This document shows positions 6,424 through 15,476 of a stretch of 64,000 nucleotides of DNA, piece by piece. How positions within the stretch are numbered: position 1 is the first letter of the stretch; each line of letters opens with the position of its first letter. Made by a program: the position numbers and the translations under genes. This DNA comes from Geobacter sp. AOG2. Lineage in GTDB: Bacteria; Desulfobacterota; Desulfuromonadia; Geobacterales; Pseudopelobacteraceae. The stretch is from assembly GCF_019972295.1 (NCBI RefSeq), contig NZ_BLJA01000001.1:2608158-2672157 (forward strand). Reading direction: 5' to 3'. The notes below the pieces were generated by a model, which was given only the letters and a program-made list of their open reading frames with translations, was not told where the DNA came from and ran no database searches.

Positions 6424-7341
6424 GTGCTGAAACATATCTTCTGGGCCATTCAAACGGCCGTCATATATTGCCTCACCCTGGCAGCCGCTCTCCTGCCCGC
6501 CTCTCTGACCTGCCGCCTGGGGGCGCTGGCGGGACTTCTCATCCCCTATATCGTCCCCAAACGCCGCGCCGTCATCATCGACAACATCAACCATTCCCTC
6601 CCGTTCATGAAGGCCCACCGGCTTTGGAATTCGCCCTGCGACGACGCACCGGGGCTCGCACGGGAAACATTCAAGAACCTGGGCAGATCCCTGATGGAAA
6701 TCTGCCGGCTGTACCACGGCCGGGGGGTGGAGGTCATCGATAATATCGAGATACGCGGTTGGGCAAACTACGAGGCGGCCAGGGCAAAGGGGAAGGGCCT
6801 GATCTTTCTGAGCGGCCATTGCGGCAACTGGGAACTCATGTCCCTGACGCTCAGCAGCCTCTTCGGCAAAGAGGTTTCCGGGGTCGCCCGCCGCCAGAAC
6901 AACCCCTATCTCAACAGCATGGTCGAGCGGATGCGCTCACGCTTCAACAGCAGGCTGATCTACAAGCAAGGTGCATTGAAGGGCATTCTCGCGGCGTTGC
7001 GCAACCGGGAGATGGTCGGCATCCTGGCCGACCAGGCGGTCTTCCCCGAGGAGGGGTACCTGATCGATGTCCTGGGCCGCAAGGCCTGGGGCTCCAAGGC
7101 CCCGGTAATCATCGCCAAAAAGAGCGGCGTACCGCTCGTCCCGGTATTCCTCTATCGCGAGGGCGAACGGCATGTGCTCTCCTTTTACCCGGAACACCTC
7201 TTCAGCGGCGACATGAGCGATGAGGGCATCCAGGAGGATACCCAGGCCCTGTCGCGCTATGTGGAGGATTTCGTGGTGTCGCACCCGACCCAGTGGTACT
7301 GGGTGCATCGGCGCTGGAAGCGGGCCGGGGCCGCCGCGTAA
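6424..7341 (+). CDS. Lipid A biosynthesis (LpxL/HtrB-type) acyltransferase
   Basis: A 305-residue lysophospholipid-acyltransferase family protein, likely transferring a secondary acyl chain to Kdo2-lipid A at the inner membrane. One N-terminal hydrophobic segment (about 8-40) is followed by the catalytic H-C-G-N-W-E (the HX4D/E motif) near residue 138, then D-Q-A-V and P-V-F-L-Y-R-E-G-x-x-H, and the late Q-W-Y-W-V-H-R-R-W-K, all typical of LpxL/LpxM. The GTG at 6424 is the most likely start; the ATG four bases earlier is in another frame. Which secondary acyl position it modifies cannot be told. Confidence 0.88.
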   Translation: MLKHIFWAIQTAVIYCLTLAAALLPASLTCRLGALAGLLIPYIVPKRRAVIIDNINHSLPFMKAHRLWNSPCDDAPGLARETFKNLGRSLMEICRLYHGRGVEVIDNIEIRGWANYEAARAKGKGLIFLSGHCGNWELMSLTLSSLFGKEVSGVARRQNNPYLNSMVERMRSRFNSRLIYKQGALKGILAALRNREMVGILADQAVFPEEGYLIDVLGRKAWGSKAPVIIAKKSGVPLVPVFLYREGERHVLSFYPEHLFSGDMSDEGIQEDTQALSRYVEDFVVSHPTQWYWVHRRWKRAGAAA

Positions 7342-7430
7342 CGACAAGATCGCCCCGGAGGGGAAACGATCAATCAACCGGCGGCTTCCCTCCCTTCACC
7401 GCAGGCTCGACGCCCCACCCTGAAAAAAAA

Positions 7431-7458
7431 AGGCTGCCGGAAAATTTCCGGCAGCCTT
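7431..7458. terminator. Bidirectional terminator between the acyltransferase and actP
   Basis: AGGCTGCCGGAAA and TTTCCGGCAGCCT form a perfect stem flanked by a run of A on the left and TTTT on the right. It can stop both the rightward acyltransferase and the leftward actP transcript. Confidence 0.9.
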
Positions 7459-7482
7459 TTGCATGAAGAATACCGCCTAAAC

Positions 7483-9195
7483 TCAGTGAGAAGCAGCCTT
7501 CTCGGCACCCAGGCCGGTTTCGGCACGAAGCATTTGGGCTTTGAACGCCTCACGCTCTTTCTGTGCGCTCGCGCTGCTGTCGGTTACCGACACAAAATAC
7601 GCAACGATGAGCACCAGCGGCAGGACGACGAAGGTCGGGAAGTCATAGGGGAAGATTGCCGGCCCCATGCCGAGTATCTTGGTCCATACGGTCGGGCCGA
7701 CGATCAGCAGGCCGATGGAACCGAAGATGCCGGTATAGCCACCCATCACGGCGCCGCGGGTGGTCAACCCCTTCCAGAAGACGGAAAGCACCAGAATGGG
7801 GAAGTTGGTGCACGCGGCGATGGAGAAGGTCAGCGCCACGATGTAGGCAACGTTCTGCTTCTCGAAGAGTATGCCAAGGAGGATGGAGAGGACACCGAAG
7901 CCGATAACGCAAATCTTGGAGACGAAGACTTCCGTTTTCTCGTCCCCTTTCCCCTTCTTGATCACGTTTGCATAGATGTCGTGGGACAAGGCCGAAACAC
8001 CGGCCATGGTCAAACCGGAAACGACGGCGAGGATGGTTGCGAAGGCAACCGCCGCGATGAAGCCGAGGAAGAAGTCACCGCCGATGGCGTGGGACAGGTA
8101 CACGGCCGGCATGTTGCCGCCGCCCTTGAGGTTGAGGATGTTCTTGGTGATGTCGACTACGTACTGCGGGTTGTTGGCAACCATCACGATGGCGCCGAAA
8201 CCGATGATGAACGTGAGTATGTAGAAGTAGCCGATGAAGCAGGTCGAGTACAGAACGGATTTACGCGCCGCCTTGGAGTCGGTAACGGTGAAGAAGCGCA
8301 TCAGGATGTGGGGCAGACCGGCGGTACCGAAAATCAGCGTGAGACCCAACGAGATCGACTCGATCGGGTTGGCCTTGGCTCCGATTTTTACCACTGACTG
8401 CATGATCGCCATATGTTTGGGATGCAGGGCGACGGCGTCGGAGAACAGTTTCGCGAAGCTGAAGCCCTCGTGGACCATGACGCCTAACGCCATCAGGGTC
8501 GCACCGCCCAGCAGCAGGCCGGCCTTGATGATCTGCACCCAGGTGGTGGCCTTCATGCCCCCGAACGTTACGTAGAGGGTGATCAGTATGCCGACGATGA
8601 CGATGGAGACCGTATAGGAAATCTGCGGGACCAAGGTGTGCAGCAACTGCCCGGCGCCCACCAGCTGGCCGATCAGATACCAGACGACGACGATCAGTGC
8701 GCCGATGGCCGCCATGGTACGCACCGGACCCTGCTGGAGCCGGAACGTGACGACGTCGGCATAGGTGTACTTGCCCAGGTTGCGGAGCCTTTCGGCGACC
8801 AGGAACAGGATGATCGGCCACCCGACGAGCCAGCCGACGGAGAAGATCAGGCCGTAGAAGCCGTTGAAGTAAACCAGGGCGGCGATACCCAGGAACGAGG
8901 CGGCGGACATATAGTCGCCGGCCATGGCCAAGCCGTTCTGGAAGGCGGTGACGCCGCGGCCGGCGGCATAGAAGTCGGCGGCGGTCTTGGTCCGTTTCGC
9001 AGCCCAGTACGTGATCACCAGGGTAATGGCAACGAAGACGACGAACATGCTGATCGCATGCCAGTTAACCGGGGGCGGCGCCGCCGGTGCGGCGGGGGCG
9101 GGACCGGAATCGACGGTCATTGCCTGGGCAATATTGGCGACAAACAACGCGGCAGAGGACATCAGGGAGGTGAGGATGGTTTTCGCTGTTTTCAT
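7483..9195 (-). CDS. actP: Cation/acetate symporter
   Basis: A 570-residue sodium:solute symporter (SSS family) with about 13 membrane helices, preceded by a cleavable-looking N-terminal segment and an Ala/Pro linker (residues 31-43). Signature stretches include [21 protein letters not shown] and [14 protein letters not shown], which match ActP acetate permeases. It overlaps the upstream DUF485 gene by 4 bases, the usual yjcH-actP arrangement. An IclR regulator follows upstream on the same strand. Electrogenic acetate import is the expected role. Confidence 0.93.
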   Translation of the reverse strand: MKTAKTILTSLMSSAALFVANIAQAMTVDSGPAPAAPAAPPPVNWHAISMFVVFVAITLVITYWAAKRTKTAADFYAAGRGVTAFQNGLAMAGDYMSAASFLGIAALVYFNGFYGLIFSVGWLVGWPIILFLVAERLRNLGKYTYADVVTFRLQQGPVRTMAAIGALIVVVWYLIGQLVGAGQLLHTLVPQISYTVSIVIVGILITLYVTFGGMKATTWVQIIKAGLLLGGATLMALGVMVHEGFSFAKLFSDAVALHPKHMAIMQSVVKIGAKANPIESISLGLTLIFGTAGLPHILMRFFTVTDSKAARKSVLYSTCFIGYFYILTFIIGFGAIVMVANNPQYVVDITKNILNLKGGGNMPAVYLSHAIGGDFFLGFIAAVAFATILAVVSGLTMAGVSALSHDIYANVIKKGKGDEKTEVFVSKICVIGFGVLSILLGILFEKQNVAYIVALTFSIAACTNFPILVLSVFWKGLTTRGAVMGGYTGIFGSIGLLIVGPTVWTKILGMGPAIFPYDFPTFVVLPLVLIVAYFVSVTDSSASAQKEREAFKAQMLRAETGLGAEKAASH

Positions 9196-9503
9196 TTGGT
9201 TGCCTCCTCCATGATTTCACGCATGATCGGGTCATACGTATTGTTCGCCTTGTACACATAGATGCCCGTCAGTATGCACGACATCACAATGATGCCGATG
9301 CCTATCGGCATACCCATCGGGATAACACTGTCGGCGGCAATCGGCGCCGTGAGAATGCCGGGGGTATAGGCGATCATCAGGGTAAAGCCGAAGTACATCA
9401 CGCAGACAATTGCCGAGAGTATCCAGCCGAGCCTGTCACGCTCTTTGACCAGTTTTGCAAACCTGGGATCGTTATGAATCTTGATTGCGATTGATTCCGA
9501 CAT
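9192..9503 (-). CDS. DUF485 membrane protein (YjcH-like partner of ActP)
   Basis: 103 residues with two membrane spans (about residues 25-47 and 60-86) and a conserved N-terminal [16 protein letters not shown], typical of DUF485. It overlaps actP by 4 bases, so the two are translationally coupled. The ATG is preceded by AGGAGG. DUF485 proteins almost always accompany SSS-family acetate permeases; their exact function is unknown. Confidence 0.9.
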   Translation of the reverse strand: MSESIAIKIHNDPRFAKLVKERDRLGWILSAIVCVMYFGFTLMIAYTPGILTAPIAADSVIPMGMPIGIGIIVMSCILTGIYVYKANNTYDPIMREIMEEATK

Positions 9504-9551
9504 AGCTTCCTCCTTTTGGGATGATTCTTACTTTTGTTGGCGTACCGGTGC

Positions 9552-9570
9552 TATCACTGATGGTGTGATA
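9552..9570. promoter_or_regulatory. Candidate operator in the DUF485-actP leader
   Basis: TATCAC at 9552-9557 and GTGATA at 9565-9570 form an inverted repeat with a 7-base spacer, about 50 bases upstream of the DUF485 start and between it and the IclR gene. I could not place a clear promoter beside it, so its role is a guess. Confidence 0.3.
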
Positions 9571-9646
9571 CGTTTCAGATTCCATGTTTTCGGCATGTAT
9601 CTCCTTTCTTGTAATTTGACCGCAATCATCAGGCACGCAACGTTGC

Positions 9647-10438
9647 TTAACCGAGCGTCGCCGGCATATACCCAAATTTGGCGGAAATCAGCGCAGCACT
9701 CACTAAAAGCGAAGGAACGATTTCCTTTTCAATACGCTCCTGGACCATCCTGAACGAAGGTGCGAGCAGGGTTACCGCCCCGATGACCTTGCCGGCGTAG
9801 TCCTTTACCGCTACGGCGACGCTGCTTATCCCTTCGCCAAGGCCGTCGCGATCAATCGCAACGCCGCCATTCGAACGTATTTCAGACAACTCCGAGGCGA
9901 GTTTCTGGGGGTCGGGCATATTCTTCGATTTCCCGCGCCTCGTGGTGGGCAACCATTCCGGCAGTTCCCTCGATTCGAGGGCCTTGATAACCTTGCCGGC
10001 CGCATTGGTAAAAAACGGGAACTTTTCCCCGATCATCGGCTTGGCCTTGATTTGCTGATCGCAATCGACCATGTCGAGGAACAGCACCTCATCCCCCCTG
10101 ATGACCGTCATATAAACCGCCTCGTCAAGCTGCCTGGCGAGGCTTTCCATGACAGGATGCGCCAGGTTGATCACACTGGAATGGCTCAGAATTTTCTGGG
10201 CAAGCAGCACCGAGTTCAAACCGACACCGAAATGATAACAGCCGCTAACCGGGTCGCGGTCAACAAAGCCATCCTCTGCCAGCGTCATCAGAATCCGGTA
10301 TGTCTTATTGCGGGTTATACCCACCTTGGCCGCCAGATGCGGCAGATCGGCAGGGGTCGCTTGCTCAGAGAGAAAATCAAGCAATTCAAACGCTTTTTTG
10401 ACTGACTGGACAGTATAGCTTGAGTTTGTTTCAAACAT
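9647..10438 (-). CDS. IclR family transcriptional regulator
   Basis: 263 residues: an N-terminal winged helix-turn-helix (about 10-72, with A-F-E-L-L-D-F-L-S, L-A-A-K-V-G-I-T-R-N-K-T-Y-R-I-L and G-F-V-D-R-D) and a C-terminal ligand-binding domain (E-A-V-Y-M-T-V-I-R-G-D-E-V, then G-V-A-I-D-R-D-G-L-G-E-G-I-S-S-V-A-V-A-V). It is the nearest gene upstream of DUF485-actP on the same strand with a 143-base gap, so it probably controls acetate uptake. Direct repeats in its own leader suggest autoregulation. Confidence 0.9.
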   Translation of the reverse strand: MFETNSSYTVQSVKKAFELLDFLSEQATPADLPHLAAKVGITRNKTYRILMTLAEDGFVDRDPVSGCYHFGVGLNSVLLAQKILSHSSVINLAHPVMESLARQLDEAVYMTVIRGDEVLFLDMVDCDQQIKAKPMIGEKFPFFTNAAGKVIKALESRELPEWLPTTRRGKSKNMPDPQKLASELSEIRSNGGVAIDRDGLGEGISSVAVAVKDYAGKVIGAVTLLAPSFRMVQERIEKEIVPSLLVSAALISAKFGYMPATLG

Positions 10439-10484
10439 AACTCTCCTTTTTTCAATATGTTATAAGACTGCCAGCCGGGACCTA

Positions 10485-10526
10485 TTTTGTATACCATTTT
10501 TTGCGTAAAATATTGTTTGCATACCA
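10485..10526 (-). promoter_or_regulatory. Two direct repeats in the iclR leader (candidate autoregulatory operators)
   Basis: On the plus strand TTTTGTATACCA (10485-10496) and GTTTGCATACCA (10515-10526) differ at three positions and are spaced 30 bases apart, about three helical turns. Both lie between the promoter at 10537-10565 and the iclR start, where binding would block transcription. Confidence 0.4.
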
Positions 10527-10536
10527 ATTACACTAT

Positions 10537-10565
10537 TTAATAACAGCTTTTTATTTTTTGTGCAA
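10537..10565 (-). promoter_or_regulatory. Putative sigma-70 promoter of the IclR gene
   Basis: On the minus strand TTGCAC is followed after 17 bases by TATTAA, in a very AT-rich stretch (10500-10640) that contrasts with the rest of the window. It lies about 100 bases upstream of the iclR start. Confidence 0.45.
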
Positions 10566-10747
10566 TATAATTATTTTATGCGGGAAAAATATTCTTTCTG
10601 CTCGTTTTTATTAATAAATTATTCTTTATAAACAATTACTTAAAATGGTACCGCATTTTGCAAAACAGGCAAGTAATTGCGTAAAAAAAGCGTGTAAGGC
10701 CGAATCTGCCGGGATGCGCCGGTCCGACACCACCCTTCACCTCGTCT

Positions 10748-10888
10748 CCCGTGCGGTTGGCTCGCACTCGTCATTGCGGCTCTTTCGACCGCTGCACTCC
10801 TTGATGCAGGCCGTGCTGCACCTGCGTCGCCGCGCCTTGGCATCGGCCAAAACAGCAAGGGAACGACTTCCCGCGACTGACCGCACGG
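10748..10888 (-). repeat. Dispersed inverted-repeat element, family 1, copy A (diverged)
   Basis: It begins CCCGTGCGGTT and ends ACCGCACGG. It is the reverse-orientation relative of copies at 36894-37055 and 46364-46526, sharing CCTGCGTCGCCGCGCC, the CTCGTCATT segment and a CTTCCCGCGACT near the end. It is shorter and clearly diverged. It lies between the iclR promoter and the response-regulator gene. Confidence 0.75.
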
Positions 10889-10975
10889 AACGCTGGTGAA
10901 ATTAACCGGGCGAACCGAACGGTTTTGCGTTACACTTGATACAAGATGTTGATACCGGAAAAGGAGTCCCCGAAC

Positions 10976-11698
10976 ATGCCAGGCAACGACCGCGGGACGA
11001 TACTTGTCGCCGAGGACGATCACACCACCGCTTCACTGGTTGCGGCATACCTGGAACGCGAAGGGTTTTCGACCGTCCTCGCCCATGACGGCAGGAAATG
11101 TCTTTCCCTGTTCGAGGAGAACAAGCCGGTTTTCGTGATCCTCGACATCATGTTGCCGGGGCTGGATGGATGGGAGATTTGCCGGGCGTTGCGGAAGGTA
11201 TCCAATGTCCCCATTCTCATGCTCACCGCTCGCGAGGAAGAAATCGACCGGGTAACGGGCCTGGCAATGGGGGCGGATGATTACGTCGTCAAGCCGTTCA
11301 GCCTCAGGGAACTGGTGGAACGGGTGAAAGCGATCCTGCGGAGGACGGGGGCGGTCCCGGCCCAAACCCCCGGCGATACCCTGTCCTTCGGCGGCCTGGA
11401 GCTGGATTCCGTCAAACATAGCGTCATGCTCGACGGTCGGCCGCTTACCTTGACGTCATTCGAATACAAGCTCCTGCAGGCGCTGATGAGTTCGCCGGGG
11501 AAGGCGTTTTCCCGCGAAGAGCTTCTGGATTACTGCTATCAGGACGGCATTGCGGTTATCGACAGGGTCATCGACGTCCACATCGGCAAACTCCGTCAGA
11601 AGATCGAGCAAGACCCGTCCATGCCCCAGTATATTCTTACGGTCAGGGGCTACGGCTACCGCTTCAACAATGACATCGCAGCGCAGGGGGACACGTGA
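10976..11698 (+). CDS. OmpR/PhoB-type response regulator
   Basis: 240 residues: a receiver domain (about 7-120) with the acidic pair E-D-D near the start, phospho-acceptor Asp57 (V-I-L-D-I-M-L-P-G), T-A-R-E and the K-P-F-S motif, then a winged-helix DNA-binding domain (about 138-232) ending T-V-R-G-Y-G-Y-R-F. The ATG at 10976 has AAGGAG nine bases upstream; an in-frame ATG 30 bases earlier lacks this. It overlaps the following kinase gene by 4 bases (GTGA), so the two form one operon. Confidence 0.92.
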   Translation: MPGNDRGTILVAEDDHTTASLVAAYLEREGFSTVLAHDGRKCLSLFEENKPVFVILDIMLPGLDGWEICRALRKVSNVPILMLTAREEEIDRVTGLAMGADDYVVKPFSLRELVERVKAILRRTGAVPAQTPGDTLSFGGLELDSVKHSVMLDGRPLTLTSFEYKLLQALMSSPGKAFSREELLDYCYQDGIAVIDRVIDVHIGKLRQKIEQDPSMPQYILTVRGYGYRFNNDIAAQGDT

Positions 11699-12780
11699 GG
11701 CGGCGCCTGCTCTGGAAATTGCTGATCGGCAACACCGTGCCGGTCATCGCGGTCATAATCCTGTTGGTCTGGTTTGCCGTCGACCAGTTGGCGGCCGACT
11801 ATTTCACCGTCCTCATGAAGCAGTACCACATCGACCCGGTCGATTCCCACCGCATGTTCCTCACGGCCATTCACCGGTATCTGATCTGGGCCTCACTCGC
11901 CGCGCTGGCTCTCGCCCTGATCCTGAATTTCCTCCTGACCCGCAAGTTATTGCGGCCGCTTTTCCAGATGAGCGCCATTACCAGGCAAGTGGCCAAGGGC
12001 AATTACACCGAGCGTGTGGACGTGGTCTCCTCGGACGAAGTGGGGCAACTTGCCCGGTCCTTCAATCAGATGGCCGACAGCCTTGAAAAGATCGAACGGC
12101 TGCGCAAGAACATGGTGGCCGATATCGCCCATGAATTGCGCACCCCCCTGACCAACCTTCGCGGCTGCATGGAAGCGATGAGCGACGGCGTCATACCCGC
12201 TTCGCGGGAAACCTTCACGATCCTGGAAAACGAATCCATGCGCCTGGTCCGCCTGGTGGAAGACCTGCAGCAACTGGCCAGGGCCGATGCGGCAAGGGCC
12301 TATCTGGACCGGCAGGAAATATCCCTGCACCTGCAGCTTCATCAGATCGTCGATCTGTACCAGCCGAATTTCCGGGAAAAGGAGATAGCGGTGGAATGGC
12401 GCCTGGAACCCGGCAGCGAGATGGTGACTGCCGACAGGGACAAACTGCTCCAGGCCATCCGCAACCTGGTGGACAATGCCTGGAAGTATACCCCCGCCCA
12501 TGGAACCGTTACCATTTCGACCTCCCGGACCGCCGACGGCATCAAGACCGTAGTTGCCAACCGTTGCGGAGGCATTGACGAAAAAAGCCTCCCGTTCATC
12601 TTCGAGCGGTTTTTCCGGGCGGAGCGTTCCCGGTCGCGCAATGACGGCGGCGCGGGCATCGGCCTGGCGATCGTAAAGGAATTGATAGAAGCCCACGGCG
12701 GGCACGTCGGCGCTGAGAGCGATACCGCCTGGACCCGCGTCTGGTTCACCCTCCCCTCCCCGGTGCATCCTTTACCATAG
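11695..12780 (+). CDS. Sensor histidine kinase (BaeS-like architecture)
   Basis: 361 residues starting at a GTG that overlaps the regulator stop codon. Two membrane spans (about 8-30 and 63-84) enclose a short 32-residue periplasmic loop. A HAMP domain (about 86-138) follows, then HisKA with the phospho-acceptor His146 in D-I-A-H-E-L-R-T-P-L-T-N-L, and an HATPase domain with N-L-V-D-N-A-W-K-Y and G-G-A-G-I-G-L-A-I-V-K-E. The tiny sensor loop suggests sensing at or in the membrane, perhaps envelope stress as in BaeS. It pairs with the regulator just upstream. Confidence 0.92.
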   Translation: MRRRLLWKLLIGNTVPVIAVIILLVWFAVDQLAADYFTVLMKQYHIDPVDSHRMFLTAIHRYLIWASLAALALALILNFLLTRKLLRPLFQMSAITRQVAKGNYTERVDVVSSDEVGQLARSFNQMADSLEKIERLRKNMVADIAHELRTPLTNLRGCMEAMSDGVIPASRETFTILENESMRLVRLVEDLQQLARADAARAYLDRQEISLHLQLHQIVDLYQPNFREKEIAVEWRLEPGSEMVTADRDKLLQAIRNLVDNAWKYTPAHGTVTISTSRTADGIKTVVANRCGGIDEKSLPFIFERFFRAERSRSRNDGGAGIGLAIVKELIEAHGGHVGAESDTAWTRVWFTLPSPVHPLP

Positions 12781-12884
12781 CTTTACACACTCGATATTAT
12801 TGCTTTACCTTTTCTTGCTACCGTTGATTCAGAGAGAAGGTTACCCGTAAGGGTAGTCTCCCGATCACGAGAGCAAGGTGGTGA

Positions 12885-13178
12885 ATGGCCATGAAAATTC
12901 CAGTCGTTTTTGTCAACGGTTCGTTGGGCGTGATATGCGGCGAGGATCTGGACGAGATGTTGGACAAGAAGCTCATAGTTGCGTTCCAGCGTTCCTCCGG
13001 CTTGGCGATTGTCGGCAGGGATGAAACAAGAAGCGCCCGCGGTTACGGGAGCGGCAGCTGGAGAGACCGCAAAAGCCGTCAGCGGCCGCGCGAAGAGGTC
13101 ATACTCCTGCCGCGGCGAATAATGATCGGTACCGAACAAAGCGCGGGCCGGGAACGGGGAATGGAGAACAAAAAATGA
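12885..13178 (+). CDS. Small conserved-type protein of unknown function
   Basis: 97 residues. The first half reads like a small alpha/beta domain (I-P-V-V-F-V-N-G-S-L-G-V-I-C-G-E-D-L-D-E-M-L) and the second half is very basic and Gly/Arg-rich (G-Y-G-S-G-S-W-R-D-R-K-S-R). AAGGTGGTG precedes the ATG. Its 3' end overlaps the msrA start by 4 bases, so it is probably translated together with msrA-msrB and may belong to the same oxidative-repair operon. No domain recognised. Confidence 0.6.
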   Translation: MAMKIPVVFVNGSLGVICGEDLDEMLDKKLIVAFQRSSGLAIVGRDETRSARGYGSGSWRDRKSRQRPREEVILLPRRIMIGTEQSAGRERGMENKK

Positions 13179-13822
13179 GAAACGCGATCCTTATAACCGG
13201 GGTACTCATAGCCTTATCGGCGGCAGTTTTCGCGGTCCGTTCGAATTCAACGGCGGATACGGCAAAGACCGGTCAACCGGTTCAGGGCAAACTGGAAACG
13301 GCCACGTTTGCCGGGGGTTGTTTCTGGTGCATGGAACACCCGTTCGACGAGTTGCCCGGTGTTGTTTCGGTGACGTCCGGGTATACCGGCGGCCACAAGA
13401 AAAATCCCACCTACGAGGAGGTCTCGGCCGGCGGGACCGGCCATGCCGAATCGGTGCAGATCATCTACGACCCGTCGAAAATCGGCTATGAGAAGTTGCT
13501 GGCCGTCTATTGGCACAATATCGATCCGACCGTGAAAGACCGCCAGTTCTGCGACTCGGGACACCAATACCGCAGCGCGATCTTTTACCACACGGAGGAA
13601 CAGCGAAAAGCGGCCTTGAAGTCCAGGGAGGCCCTTCAAATGAACAAGCCGTTTCCGGGACAGATCGTCACCGAGATAACCCCGGCCACCGAATTCTACC
13701 CGGCAGAGGAATATCACCAGCACTACTACAAAAAGAACCCCATCAGGTACAGATTCTATCGCTCAAGCTGCGGCCGGGACAACAGGCTGAAAGAGCTGTG
13801 GGGCAACCAGGCAGGACACTGA
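13175..13822 (+). CDS. msrA: Peptide-methionine (S)-S-oxide reductase, exported
   Basis: 215 residues. An N-terminal hydrophobic segment (about 3-20) indicates export. The catalytic motif G-G-C-F-W-C puts the nucleophile at Cys49, followed by G-V-V-S-V-T-S-G-Y-T-G-G and the invariant G-H-A-E. D-R-Q-F-C-D-S-G-H-Q-Y-R-S-A-I-F-Y and the E-Y-H-Q-H-Y sequence near the end are typical. It reduces methionine-S-sulfoxide in proteins, here presumably in the periplasm. msrB follows after 21 bases; together they cover both sulfoxide isomers. Confidence 0.93.
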   Translation: MRNAILITGVLIALSAAVFAVRSNSTADTAKTGQPVQGKLETATFAGGCFWCMEHPFDELPGVVSVTSGYTGGHKKNPTYEEVSAGGTGHAESVQIIYDPSKIGYEKLLAVYWHNIDPTVKDRQFCDSGHQYRSAIFYHTEEQRKAALKSREALQMNKPFPGQIVTEITPATEFYPAEEYHQHYYKKNPIRYRFYRSSCGRDNRLKELWGNQAGH

Positions 13823-13843
13823 CCGTGTCCTGGGGAGGATATC

Positions 13844-14401
13844 ATGCTGTCACGCAGATTGTTTCTCGTCGGCGGGTTATGCACCATCATTACCGCCTGC
13901 AACAGAAAGGCGCACCTTCCGGAAGCTGACGCCGCTTCCATGGCTTCCGGAGAAGCCGCGCCTGCACGAATCCGGTTATATTCCGCAGCCGGGAAGGGAT
14001 ATATCATGAGCGACAGGGTTATCAGGACCGATGCCGAATGGCGCAGGCTGTTGACGCCGGAGCAGTATCATGTCACCCGTGAAGAGGGAACGGAACGGGC
14101 CTTCAGCGGCGCGACCTGGAACAACCATGACCACGGCATCTACCAGTGCATCTGCTGTGGCAACGACCTGTTCAGCTCGGAGACCAAGTTCGAATCCGGC
14201 ACCGGCTGGCCGAGCTTCTGGCAGCCCATCGCCCCGGAAAACATAGCGACCCGCGAAGACGACAGCCTTTTCATGAAACGGACGGAAGTCAGGTGCGCCC
14301 GGTGCGATGCCCATCTGGGCCACGTGTTCGATGACGGCCCCAAACCCACGGGGTTGCGCTATTGCATGAATTCGGCGGCAATGAAGTTCGTGAAGTCCTG
14401 A
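13844..14401 (+). CDS. msrB: Peptide-methionine (R)-S-oxide reductase, lipoprotein
   Basis: 185 residues. The N-terminus has a lipoprotein signal with lipobox I-T-A-C near residue 25 (also R-R-L-F-L in the n-region). The MsrB domain (about 57-183) carries both zinc-binding CxxC pairs (C-I-C-C and C-A-R-C) and the catalytic Cys174 in R-Y-C-M-N-S-A-A. It follows msrA in the same operon, giving an envelope-located MsrA/MsrB pair. The next genes, on the other strand, encode a cytochrome bd oxidase, also linked to oxygen tolerance. Confidence 0.93.
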   Translation: MLSRRLFLVGGLCTIITACNRKAHLPEADAASMASGEAAPARIRLYSAAGKGYIMSDRVIRTDAEWRRLLTPEQYHVTREEGTERAFSGATWNNHDHGIYQCICCGNDLFSSETKFESGTGWPSFWQPIAPENIATREDDSLFMKRTEVRCARCDAHLGHVFDDGPKPTGLRYCMNSAAMKFVKS

Positions 14402-14468
14402 TCCACCTGCACAGGAGCCGTCAGGGAAAGGGTTGATGCTCCTGTCCGGCCCGCGCCCCGTCACCTTC

Positions 14469-15476
14469 TCATCGGGGCAGTTCCGTATCCGGCTCCCCGC
14501 GGAACGTCAGGTAGAGGAACAGCAGGGACGGCACCAGGATGACGGTGCCGACCACGAGGATGATGAAATAGGCGACGAGCGTGGCGTGGGGCGCCGCCGC
14601 TGCCGCCAGGGCAAGCTGCCCCACGAGGAAGTCCGGGAACACGGCCGCCGCGAAGCCGGCGAGCGTCATGGCGACGGTCCCCGCGGCACAGACCTGAGCC
14701 CACAGGAACCGACGCCGCCAGAGAAGTATTTGGGTCGTGATGCCGAAGATCACGGCCAATGAGACGCACAAGGCCGCCTCCGAGCCCATGAGGCGCCCGG
14801 CGAAGACGGGGGCCTCCATCATGGCGACGGGGACCTCCGCGGTGGTCAGGATGCCGAGCGTCCAGGCGGCGATCATCCCCCGCAGCCTGAAATCCCCCTG
14901 CAATTCCCCCGTAGTGCGCACCGTCATGTAGATCGGCGCCAGGTAGGCGCAGACGGCCATCCCCACCAGCCCTCCCACCAGGGTGAACGGGCTGAGCCAG
15001 AACCACGGCGCCGCATGCGCCTGCCCGCCGACGAGTATGATCTTCCCGGTGACCGATGCGGTCACCGCCATGCCCAGGGCGAAGGGGGTCAGGATGCTCG
15101 AAATGGCGAAGATGCCGGCCACGAAGGGGATGTGTTCCCCCCTCTGGCTGCCGAAGTGGCGGAAGGCAAAGGCCGCTCCCCGGAAGTTGATACCGATCAG
15201 GGCGACCACGATGGGGACCAAAAGTACGGTAAAGAGGGCGCTGAATCCCGTGGGAAAGCAGGTGAACAGCGTCACCACCACGAAGATGAGCCAGACGTGA
15301 TTGGTCTCCCACACCGGTCCGATGGCGTGAAAGAGGCTGTCCCGCTGCTGCCGGGCGCGGGGACCGGAGGCAAGGGCGGTCCAGATGCCGCCGCCGAAGT
15401 CGGCGCCGCCGAAAACCGCGTACATGACCAGCCCGAGGAAAACGGCCCCGCCCGCCAGGTTCTCAAGAGTTCCCAT
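14469..15476 (-). CDS. cydB: Cytochrome bd oxidase subunit II
   Basis: 335 residues, about eight membrane helices, opening with the family sequence F-L-G-L-V-M-Y-A-V-F-G-G-A-D-F-G-G-G-I-W. It overlaps cydA by 14 bases. With CydA it forms the quinol:O2 oxidoreductase of the inner membrane. In a strict or nearly strict anaerobe its job is usually oxygen removal. No cydX or cydCD gene is visible nearby. Confidence 0.92.
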   Translation of the reverse strand: MGTLENLAGGAVFLGLVMYAVFGGADFGGGIWTALASGPRARQQRDSLFHAIGPVWETNHVWLIFVVVTLFTCFPTGFSALFTVLLVPIVVALIGINFRGAAFAFRHFGSQRGEHIPFVAGIFAISSILTPFALGMAVTASVTGKIILVGGQAHAAPWFWLSPFTLVGGLVGMAVCAYLAPIYMTVRTTGELQGDFRLRGMIAAWTLGILTTAEVPVAMMEAPVFAGRLMGSEAALCVSLAVIFGITTQILLWRRRFLWAQVCAAGTVAMTLAGFAAAVFPDFLVGQLALAAAAAPHATLVAYFIILVVGTVILVPSLLFLYLTFRGEPDTELPR